Positions 35,192 through 42,433 of a DNA stretch of 64,000 bases are shown here, one piece after another. This stretch comes from Lachnospiraceae bacterium (GTDB taxonomy: Bacteria > Bacillota > Clostridia > Lachnospirales > Lachnospiraceae), in the NCBI GenBank assembly GCA_024682115.1, contig JAIKZO010000046.1, positions 1-64,000 on the forward strand, read 5' to 3'. Positions within the stretch are counted from its first letter, which is position 1; the number at the start of each line of letters is the position of its first letter. The notes beneath the pieces are model-generated. The model was not told the DNA's origin and ran no database searches. It worked only from the letters and a program-made list of their open reading frames with translations. A program made the position numbers and the translations under genes.

Positions 35192-35223
35192 GCCCGCAGA
35201 ACGGGCAAATGGGGCTTTTCCCC
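35192..35223 (+). promoter_or_regulatory. Two hairpins in the pepM-ppd gap
   Basis: GCCCG (35192-35196) pairs with CGGGC (35202-35206), and GGGG (35211-35214) pairs with CCCC (35220-35223). They fill the only sizeable gap (56 nt) inside the operon and end a few bases before AAAGGA of the decarboxylase gene, so they may set relative expression or mRNA processing. There is no T-run, so it is not a terminator. Confidence 0.4.
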
Positions 35224-35235
35224 GAAAGGAACGGA

Positions 35236-36357
35236 ATGGACGTTAAACAGTTTACCGAAATATTGGGAGCGGATTTTTATTCGGGAGTACCGGATTCCCA
35301 GCTTAAAGCGCTCTGCAACTATCTGATGGATAAGTACGGGACCGATCCGAAACATCACGTTATCGCAGCTAACGAAGGAAACTGCGTGGCACTCGGTGCG
35401 GGCTACCATCTTGCAACGGGCGCTGTTCCCGTTATCTATATGCAGAACAGCGGTGAAGGCAATATCATAAATCCGGTCGCATCGCTCCTTAACGATAACG
35501 TATACGGGATACCGATGATCTTTGTCGTCGGCTGGAGAGGCGAACCCGGGGTTCACGATGAACCCCAGCATGTCTATCAGGGAATGGTGACGGTAAAGCT
35601 CCTTGAAGACATGGATATCGAAAGCTTCATCATCGATAAGGAAACCGGCGTCGATGAGCTTAAGAAAGTGATGGAAGGCTTCAGATCAAAGCTTTCCGCA
35701 GGAAAGCAGGTGGCTTTTGTCGTCAGGAAGGGCGCTCTTTCAACGGACGTAAAGGTAGAATACAAAAACACTAACAGGATGCTCCGAGAGGAGATAATAG
35801 AGCATATAACGAAGTTCTCGGGCGAAGATCCGATCATTTCGACGACCGGCAAAGCAAGCCGTGAGCTTTTTGAGATAAGGGAAAGGAACGGCGAAGGCCA
35901 CGGAAAGGATTTCCTTACCGTAGGTTCGATGGGGCACAGCCTCTCGATCGCGCTCGGCGTTGCATTGAACAAGCCGGGTGTAAAAGTATGGTGCGTGGAC
36001 GGAGACGGAGCCACACTCATGCACATGGGTTCGCTTGCCGTTACCGGTAATATCTGCCCAGGAAACCTCGTTCATGTCGTTATAAACAACGGCGCACACG
36101 AGACGGTAGGCGGAATGCCCACGGTCGCTTCATCCGTTGATCTTTGTGCGGTTGCAAAGGGCTGCGGATACAGAAACGTAACTTCCGTAAGCGAACCCGA
36201 TTCGCTGGATAAGGCGCTTAAGGAAGCAAAGGAAGCTTCTTCGCTTTCGTTTATCGAGGTAAAATGCGCTATCGGCGCAAGGGACGATCTCGGACGTCCC
36301 ACAACGACCGCTGCGGAAAATAAAAAGAATTTTATGGATAACTTAAGGAAATATTAA
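35236..36357 (+). CDS. Phosphonopyruvate decarboxylase
   Basis: About 373 residues, a thiamine-diphosphate enzyme. The substrate region YSGVPDSQLKALCNY and HVIAANEGNCVALGAGYHLATG (Glu of the ThDP ring) mark the N-terminal half; VDGDGATLMHMGSLAV and NNGAHETVGGMPT mark the ThDP-magnesium site. This set is typical of phosphonopyruvate decarboxylases (Ppd, AepY), which drive the unfavourable mutase reaction by making phosphonoacetaldehyde. ATG 35236 has AAAGGA five bases upstream; an in-frame start 27 bases earlier lies in the hairpin region. Its stop is 1 nt from the next gene. Confidence 0.92.
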   Translation: MDVKQFTEILGADFYSGVPDSQLKALCNYLMDKYGTDPKHHVIAANEGNCVALGAGYHLATGAVPVIYMQNSGEGNIINPVASLLNDNVYGIPMIFVVGWRGEPGVHDEPQHVYQGMVTVKLLEDMDIESFIIDKETGVDELKKVMEGFRSKLSAGKQVAFVVRKGALSTDVKVEYKNTNRMLREEIIEHITKFSGEDPIISTTGKASRELFEIRERNGEGHGKDFLTVGSMGHSLSIALGVALNKPGVKVWCVDGDGATLMHMGSLAVTGNICPGNLVHVVINNGAHETVGGMPTVASSVDLCAVAKGCGYRNVTSVSEPDSLDKALKEAKEASSLSFIEVKCAIGARDDLGRPTTTAAENKKNFMDNLRKY

Positions 36358-36358
36358 G

Positions 36359-37069
36359 ATGTGCGAAATACAATATTGTAAAAGAGCGATCTTTATCGCG
36401 GCCGGATTCGGATCGAGAATGGTCCCCGTAACGGTCAATACACCCAAACCGCTTGTCAGGGTACACGGCAAAAGGATAATAGACGGACTCATAGATGCCT
36501 GCCTTAAGGCCGGTATCGAAGAGATAATAATAGTAAGGGGATATCTTAAGGAGCAGTTCGATCAGCTCCTTTATAAATATCCGATGATCAGATTCATCGA
36601 TAACCCTTATTTTGAGACCGCGAACAACATTTCTTCGGTCTATGTCGCAAGGGAATATCTTGAAAACGCCTATGTTTTCGAAGCCGATCTTCTGATATCG
36701 AATCCCGATATAATCTGCAAAGAGCATAAGGGATCGGATTTTCTTGCGATCAAAACTGACCATACGGATGACTGGTGCTTTGAGACAAAGGACGGGATAA
36801 TTACTGAGGAAAAGACGGGCGGTGACGACTGCTACCAGATGGTAGGTATCTCTTTCTGGAGCAAAGAAGACGGGGCGCGCCTTGCCAAGGATGTCGCTGA
36901 GGTCTTTGAGAGCGAAGAAGGCAGGAAACTCTACTGGGAACAGGTTCCTCTGGTCGTTAAAAAAGACGACTATTCCGTTGCGATAAAAGAATGCTCCTTT
37001 GACGATATCGTTGAGATAGATACCTTTGAAGAGCTTGCATCGATAGATGAGGCTTATAAGATAGGATAA
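36359..37069 (+). CDS. LicC/PntC-like nucleotidyltransferase (probable CTP:2-aminoethylphosphonate cytidylyltransferase)
   Basis: A 236-residue sugar-nucleotide-type transferase with FIAAGFGSRMVPVTVNTPKP (GxGxR...PK) near residues 11-30, NPYFETANNISSVYVARE and FEADLL (metal Asp). The pattern ETANNISS matches the LicC/PntC family: LicC makes CDP-choline and PntC makes CMP-AEP, the activated phosphonate attached to surface glycans or lipids. In this operon CMP-AEP is the natural product. It starts 1 nt after the decarboxylase. Substrate assignment rests on operon context and is not proven. Confidence 0.85.
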   Translation: MCEIQYCKRAIFIAAGFGSRMVPVTVNTPKPLVRVHGKRIIDGLIDACLKAGIEEIIIVRGYLKEQFDQLLYKYPMIRFIDNPYFETANNISSVYVAREYLENAYVFEADLLISNPDIICKEHKGSDFLAIKTDHTDDWCFETKDGIITEEKTGGDDCYQMVGISFWSKEDGARLAKDVAEVFESEEGRKLYWEQVPLVVKKDDYSVAIKECSFDDIVEIDTFEELASIDEAYKIG

Positions 37070-37090
37070 GGTATCCTGTTAGGAGGCTTT

Positions 37091-38155
37091 ATGAACAATA
37101 AAGAAAATAATCACGTACATAAAGTGTTTCAGATAGTGATCCTCGTCTTTGCGGTGATCGGAATGATCAGCGTGCTGGGACTCAGTGTCGTAGGCTTTTT
37201 TGCCGTGAAAAACTATGTACTCAATAAAGATTCGGGGAAGGTCGAGATCGCGGATGCGGAAGAAGAGACGGAAGTAAACGTTGAAGAGATCGAAGAGGAG
37301 ATCACACCAGAGAGTCCCGAAGCTGAAAAGTCGGTGATGGCGCCGATGTCGGAGCTTAAGGAGGCTGCTCTTCCCGAGACCGAGACCCAGAACCTCGAAG
37401 ACCAGATGGTCTATGAAGACGGAAAACTCACCATAACCTTTTTCGGAGACAGTATCCTCGATAACTTCAGGGATGAGACCGGAATAGCAAACAGGATGGC
37501 TTACGACCTGGACGCTACGGTATATAATCTTGCGATAGGAGGAACCTGCGCCACCCCGGAACCCGATGCGTATTTTGAGAATGACAGATGGAACTGCACC
37601 TGCGGACTCGGAATGGTCAAGGCTCTGGCCGGTGACATCAGCATAGATGTTCTGAGGGATTGTACCGCAACCCAGATACTTAGGGAACATATCGAGGAGA
37701 TCAGGAAGTCGGATATCTTCATCATAGAGTACGGTATCAATGATTTCCTTTCGGCAAAACCCATGGCGAGCGACGATTATCGTTCGGGGATGAGCACATA
37801 TGTCGGCGCGATGAGAGAAATGGTGAATATCCTTCGAACCAATTATCCTGAGGCAAAGATCATAATCTGCCAGCCTTCGTACATTTATTTCTACAGAGAT
37901 AACGGCGAGTTTATCGGCGATACTTACACATTGAACAACGGACCCGGATCGGAATTTGATTACGGCGGAAAGGCCGAGGTTGTCGCAAACGAGTACGGAA
38001 CGTATTTCTACAGCCTTGACAGACAGGGTATCGACTCATATAACAGCGACGAGATGCTTTTGGACGGTATACATCTGTCGGAGACCGGAAGATCGGTCTA
38101 CTCATCCAATCTCTCGGGGCTTATAAAGAGAAATATACTCGGCATCGAAGAATAA
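37091..38155 (+). CDS. Membrane-anchored SGNH/GDSL hydrolase of the phosphonate operon
   Basis: A 354-residue protein with an N-terminal anchor (~residues 12-42), an acidic linker (~55-90) and an SGNH domain: FFGDSILDN (~117-125, Ser nucleophile), NLAIGGTCA, IEYGINDFL (~212-220) and DGIHLSETG (~325). It faces outside. It may acylate or deacylate the polymer made by this operon, or hydrolyse another ester; acyl acceptor unknown. It is 21 nt after the nucleotidyltransferase gene and is followed by a new promoter, so it is probably the last gene of the operon. Confidence 0.83.
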   Translation: MNNKENNHVHKVFQIVILVFAVIGMISVLGLSVVGFFAVKNYVLNKDSGKVEIADAEEETEVNVEEIEEEITPESPEAEKSVMAPMSELKEAALPETETQNLEDQMVYEDGKLTITFFGDSILDNFRDETGIANRMAYDLDATVYNLAIGGTCATPEPDAYFENDRWNCTCGLGMVKALAGDISIDVLRDCTATQILREHIEEIRKSDIFIIEYGINDFLSAKPMASDDYRSGMSTYVGAMREMVNILRTNYPEAKIIICQPSYIYFYRDNGEFIGDTYTLNNGPGSEFDYGGKAEVVANEYGTYFYSLDRQGIDSYNSDEMLLDGIHLSETGRSVYSSNLSGLIKRNILGIEE

Positions 38156-38164
38156 CATTAATTG

Positions 38165-38194
38165 TTGATAATATCGTGAGTTTTCTGATATGAT
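38165..38194 (+). promoter_or_regulatory. Promoter of the GNAT-EAL fusion gene
   Basis: TTGATA (38165-38170), 18-nt spacer, TATGAT (38189-38194). The leader contains a hairpin CGGCAG / CTGCCG just before GGAGG at 38230-38234. Confidence 0.65.
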
Positions 38195-38269
38195 AAAAGG
38201 TGAAGCATCACGGCAGTCAACGGGCTGCCGGAGGAATCTATTTTATCGGACGAAACAGACGGATACACG

Positions 38270-40618
38270 ATGTTAAAACTAAGACCATATAAAAGGAACG
38301 ACGCTGAAAAAGTCGCTTCCTGGATCACATCCGAAAAAGAATTCTATGAATGGTCGGCAGGCAAGCTGGGAGATTATCCCGCTACTGCCGATACATTGAA
38401 CGCATTCAGCGAAAAGGTAGCCGAAGACGACTCCGTTTATCAGATGATCGCAGCTGACGATAACGAGGCCGTGGGTTACCTTATCCTTCGTTATCCCGAA
38501 GAAAACCAGAGACATATAAGGATAGGGTTTGTCGTACTCGATCCCGCAAGGCGTGGGCGCGGGTACGGCATCGGCATGGTCTCCCTTGCACTGAAGTATG
38601 CTTTTGGGATACTTAGGGCAAAGAGGGTCACTCTCGGTGTGTTCGAAAACAATGACATCGCCCGTAAGGCATATCGTACGGCCGGCTTCATCGAGACCGG
38701 AATGAACGAAAAATACGAGATCAACGGAAAGATCATGAACTGCATCGAGATGGAAGCCCGTTTTGAAGCAGGCTCAAAGAGTGTGGAAGAAAATATCGTT
38801 CCCGAGGATAAGATGATAAAAGACATCCTCACCGAGAACAAACTGTTTTATGCCTTCCAGCCCATAGTTGACACGTCTTCGGGTGAGATATTCGGATACG
38901 AAGCCCTTATGAGGGCAGATTACGGCACGAACGTATCTCCGATGGCAATACTTGATTATGCCACGAGAAAGCATAAATTATACGATATAGAAAAGCTCAC
39001 GCTCTTTAACGTTATGGAGATCTACGTTAATAAGCGCGAAGCATTTGCCGGGAAAAAGATCTTCATAAACAGTATCCCGGGGTATCAACTTAAAAAACAG
39101 GATTATTTCGATTTCAAGAAAAAGTACGAGGATTATCTTAATAACGTTGTAATGGAGATAACGGAAAATACCGAGTTCAAGGATAAGGAGCTTGGTTCTC
39201 TTCTCCAGAGAAGTGCAGATGACGGATTTGAGCTTGCGATCGACGATTACGGCACGGGCTATTCGAATACATCAAGCCTTTTGAGCTATCTTCCCAATTA
39301 TCTTAAGATAGACCGGTTGCTGATCTCCAATATCCATGAAGAAACAAAAAAACAGCATTTCGTAAGGGGCATCATAGAATTTGCCGCATCCAACGGAGTA
39401 AAGACGCTGGCTGAAGGCGTTGAGACCGCCGCGGAGCTCAAGACAGTCGTAGAGATGGGTGTCGATTACGTTCAGGGCTTTTATACGGCAAGGCCTTCAC
39501 TTGATATTGTCGAAAGCATAGACGAAGATATAAAGAATGAGATAATCACTTCTTCCGTCAAGGGTTCAAACCAGGAGATCCGCAAGATATATACGGTAGA
39601 GGACGAAGCGGAGCTTCCCGTTATGCGTCTTGCACTTGAAAAATATACGGGTATCCTGATCGGCCGGGAAGAGTTCACTCTGGTCGGAAACACCGGATAT
39701 TCAGCTGAAATGTCCATTAAGATAAAGGACGGTGTAAAGTGCCGTCTTACGATAAGAGATGTATTTGTTGAAAGTACACAGCAGCGTCCGTGTATAGAGA
39801 TAGGCACGGGAAGTGAGCTTACACTCGTAGTCGAAGGCGAGAACAGGATGACCAAATACGGTATCCTTGTCCCCGAAAGCAGCCGTCTTACGATTGAAGG
39901 CGACGGAAACCTTCAGCTCCGTTCACAGGGCATTTCAAGCTTTGCCTTAGGCAATTTCTGGGATGCCAAGGTCGGAGACATCAGATGGCAGGGTACGGGC
40001 GCACTGGATATCCTTGTTGAAGCCGATGAGGGAATAGGTATAGGCGGCGGAGAGTTCAGGGAAGGATGCGGAATAAGCCTTCTTTCCGGAATGGTAAGGA
40101 TAGAGCCCGCAAGCGGTAAGGCAATCGCGATAGGTGCGGTAAAGGGCGTTCCTCCGATCATCATTTCGGATTGTAAGCTTCAGCTCGACGTCAAGGTTGA
40201 AAAGGGTCTGGGTGTCGGATGCCTTGAAGGAACCCAGAATACGAGATTTCTTAATTCGAACATTAATATACTCTGTGCCGGAAATACGATATCGGCCATC
40301 GGTACGACGGAAGAATCCGACGGCAATATCAATATCGAAAGCAGTGAGGTATCGATCCTCGCTAACGGCGCAATGCTCTATCTTATTGGAGCCCAGGGCG
40401 GAAAACTGAACATCGGACTGCTTGATTCCGCGATCAACTTAAGGGGTGAGGGTAACAATGTTCTTGCTCTCGGAACGAGGGATCTGAACGCCGCGATAAG
40501 CGCAAAGCAGGCCATATGTAATATAAAGATCGCATCCGGTTCGCCGGTGGTATATGGCGCGAAGACCGAGAATACCGTTTTCTCGGGCGGATTACAGAGC
40601 GTCAGCGTAAATGAGTAG
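38270..40618 (+). CDS. GNAT acetyltransferase - EAL phosphodiesterase - beta-repeat triple fusion
   Basis: A 782-residue three-part cytosolic protein. Residues ~1-165 are a GNAT domain (start LKLRPYKRND, ARRGRGYGIG acetyl-CoA loop, FENNDIARKAYRTAGF). Residues ~180-420 are an EAL domain with all catalytic residues: YEALMRAD (~205), FINSIPG, MEITENTEF, IDDYGTGYSN (~323-332), LKIDR, AEGVET (~380) and VQGFY (~401), so it should cut c-di-GMP. Residues ~430-782 are a repeat-rich beta domain with Ile/Gly ladders (GNTISAIGT, GNNVLALGT), probably a beta-helix or beta-roll. The ATG at 38270 fits the GNAT family start; a strong GGAGG lies 35 nt upstream, beside an in-frame ATT at 38240. Confidence 0.85.
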   Translation: MLKLRPYKRNDAEKVASWITSEKEFYEWSAGKLGDYPATADTLNAFSEKVAEDDSVYQMIAADDNEAVGYLILRYPEENQRHIRIGFVVLDPARRGRGYGIGMVSLALKYAFGILRAKRVTLGVFENNDIARKAYRTAGFIETGMNEKYEINGKIMNCIEMEARFEAGSKSVEENIVPEDKMIKDILTENKLFYAFQPIVDTSSGEIFGYEALMRADYGTNVSPMAILDYATRKHKLYDIEKLTLFNVMEIYVNKREAFAGKKIFINSIPGYQLKKQDYFDFKKKYEDYLNNVVMEITENTEFKDKELGSLLQRSADDGFELAIDDYGTGYSNTSSLLSYLPNYLKIDRLLISNIHEETKKQHFVRGIIEFAASNGVKTLAEGVETAAELKTVVEMGVDYVQGFYTARPSLDIVESIDEDIKNEIITSSVKGSNQEIRKIYTVEDEAELPVMRLALEKYTGILIGREEFTLVGNTGYSAEMSIKIKDGVKCRLTIRDVFVESTQQRPCIEIGTGSELTLVVEGENRMTKYGILVPESSRLTIEGDGNLQLRSQGISSFALGNFWDAKVGDIRWQGTGALDILVEADEGIGIGGGEFREGCGISLLSGMVRIEPASGKAIAIGAVKGVPPIIISDCKLQLDVKVEKGLGVGCLEGTQNTRFLNSNINILCAGNTISAIGTTEESDGNINIESSEVSILANGAMLYLIGAQGGKLNIGLLDSAINLRGEGNNVLALGTRDLNAAISAKQAICNIKIASGSPVVYGAKTENTVFSGGLQSVSVNE

Positions 40619-40624
40619 GAAATA

Positions 40625-41320
40625 ATGAACGGAAATAAAAAGATCATCATGTTGGTGGTTATATTCACCGTATTTATACTGCTTATGATGGTCCCCGGGA
40701 TAATATCATTTCTGATGGTATCCCTGGGACCTTTTTTTCCGATACTTTTTTATATCCTGATAATAGTACTGCGTGCAAGGGGATCGGGTGGCAGAAGGAG
40801 CAGATGGACCGAATACCGCGAACAGGATATATGGGAAGACAACAGGAACGAGACAGAGTTCTTAGGGCGTGAGATCCACGATAAGAGTGCGATACTTAAG
40901 AAACTGTATGATCTTCACTACGGTGTGGTAGGAGACGGTCTTTTTAACAGATATCACGATGCGATGTACCGGGTTTCAAGGGGAGAATGCAGCACGGATC
41001 TCCTAAGCGAGCTCCAGAGCCTCATAAAAGCCTATTCTATGTACGAAAACCCGGAATACAGGGAAAGACAAAGGACGCAGAACACTTCGTCCGGACCCAG
41101 GTCTTATTACAGACAACCCGAGTATCAGCAGGCCCTTTTTCATCCTTTTCTGGGAAAGACAAAGCATTTTAAGGACTGCCAGGACTTTGATTCTGCCAAA
41201 AAGAAGTATTACAGACTGATGAAGGAAACCCACCCTGACAATTCCTCGGCAGATGCCGAGCTCTGCGCGGAACTCAATTCCGAGTTCGACAATATTCAGA
41301 AGTACTTCGGGAAGAAATAA
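40625..41320 (+). CDS. Membrane-anchored J-domain-like protein
   Basis: A 231-residue protein with two N-terminal helices (~5-50), a charged middle and a C-terminal DnaJ-like domain: AKKKYYRLMKETHPDNSS, with the HPD tripeptide near residues 201-203 that contacts DnaK. It is likely a membrane-bound J-protein that directs DnaK to a local client. Start ATG is 6 nt after the EAL gene stop, so they are cotranscribed. Annotators could miss it because the J domain is short and C-terminal. Confidence 0.75.
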   Translation: MNGNKKIIMLVVIFTVFILLMMVPGIISFLMVSLGPFFPILFYILIIVLRARGSGGRRSRWTEYREQDIWEDNRNETEFLGREIHDKSAILKKLYDLHYGVVGDGLFNRYHDAMYRVSRGECSTDLLSELQSLIKAYSMYENPEYRERQRTQNTSSGPRSYYRQPEYQQALFHPFLGKTKHFKDCQDFDSAKKKYYRLMKETHPDNSSADAELCAELNSEFDNIQKYFGKK

Positions 41321-41325
41321 GGATA

Positions 41326-42375
41326 CTAATCAATAAGGATCTCAGCTATTTTGGATGCGCCGGTGCCGTCGATGTACCCGCGCATCTTTTTGCTTATGAC
41401 CTCGCGCTCGGACGCCGGTTTTGAGGATATTCCGGCAACGATCGCAAGGATGTTATCCATCGTTTTTGCCGGATCTTCGGTAAGATCTCCTGCACAGGGG
41501 ATGATGCCGTCTTTTTCGAATTCATATACGCCGGCGCGCTGGTTTTCGGCGATGATATAGCTTACGGAAGGAATACCGAGGGCACAAAGCTCACCCAAAG
41601 TAGTCCCGCCGGCACATATCGCCATATCACACATCTTCATTACTGAGGCCACATCGCTGATACCCTCGTAAATATGTATATTATCGTTTTTGCTTTCAAG
41701 TTCTTTAAGCTCGTCGTAATTTTTGTTAAGACGGCTTGTAAGGATCCGGAAATCGTGATCTTTTATGTTTTTGCAAAGGGCTGTACAGACACCGAAAGGA
41801 TCGATACCGCCGCTTGAAATGAAAATACCGGATACTCTTTCTCTTATGGGAGCGGGAGAATCCGAAAACTGGCTTCTTAAGGGCGTGAACTTCTTTCCGA
41901 GGAGTTTTTCCGGAACTGACATATATGACGCAGGCTCACTGACAGTACTGTAATTGATAATGACATCAACGTCATATTTTTCGAGAGACTGCAGATCATC
42001 AAGGTAAACCAGCTTTATTCCGACCTTTTCGGTATGCCGGTGAAGTACGGTAAAGAAGTTTTCGTCAACGGCATAGGAATCTATAAGAAGAGAGGTTGTA
42101 TTCAATTGACTGATACAGTCAAAAAGCATGTCCGCCTCATCCTTCAGCTTTTCGTGATCTGAATTCAAAACACGTATCGGGAATTCGTCTTTTTCATCAA
42201 AGCGTTCTTCAAGTATTTCCTTACTTTTTTCGTCGGAAACGATGAAAAATACTTCTCTTTGCGATATAATCGAATTTGTAACAGCCCTTACGGCACGGGC
42301 GATACTGAGACAGCGCTGGATATGTCCGGTAGCAATCTTATCGTTTCCGTCCGTTCTTATGCATACGGTTTTCAT
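41326..42375 (-). CDS. PseG/SpsG-like nucleotide-sugar hydrolase or glycosyltransferase
   Basis: About 349 residues. The N-terminal CIRTDGNDKIATGHIQRCLSIA motif and C-terminal GT-B half (CDMAICAGGTTLGELCALGIPS) fit PseG, which removes UDP in pseudaminic acid synthesis, and related SpsG spore-coat proteins. No other pseudaminate genes are visible, so the substrate is uncertain. I chose ATG 42375, where the family motif starts, rather than upstream codons; TATGAT ends 6 nt before it and there is no Shine-Dalgarno site. It is transcribed alone and divergently from the kinase at 42434. Confidence 0.8.
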   Translation of the reverse strand: MKTVCIRTDGNDKIATGHIQRCLSIARAVRAVTNSIISQREVFFIVSDEKSKEILEERFDEKDEFPIRVLNSDHEKLKDEADMLFDCISQLNTTSLLIDSYAVDENFFTVLHRHTEKVGIKLVYLDDLQSLEKYDVDVIINYSTVSEPASYMSVPEKLLGKKFTPLRSQFSDSPAPIRERVSGIFISSGGIDPFGVCTALCKNIKDHDFRILTSRLNKNYDELKELESKNDNIHIYEGISDVASVMKMCDMAICAGGTTLGELCALGIPSVSYIIAENQRAGVYEFEKDGIIPCAGDLTEDPAKTMDNILAIVAGISSKPASEREVISKKMRGYIDGTGASKIAEILID

Positions 42376-42381
42376 GGCTAA

Positions 42382-42410
42382 ATCATAGCACAAGACGGGG
42401 CTATTATCAA
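42382..42410 (-). promoter_or_regulatory. Promoter of the PseG-like gene, leaderless
   Basis: On the minus strand TTGATA (42410-42405), 17-nt spacer, TATGAT (42387-42382). Six nt separate the -10 from the ATG at 42375, so the transcript should start at or next to the A of ATG. Confidence 0.65.
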
Positions 42411-42433
42411 AGAATACGATCCGGGGAATTTTG

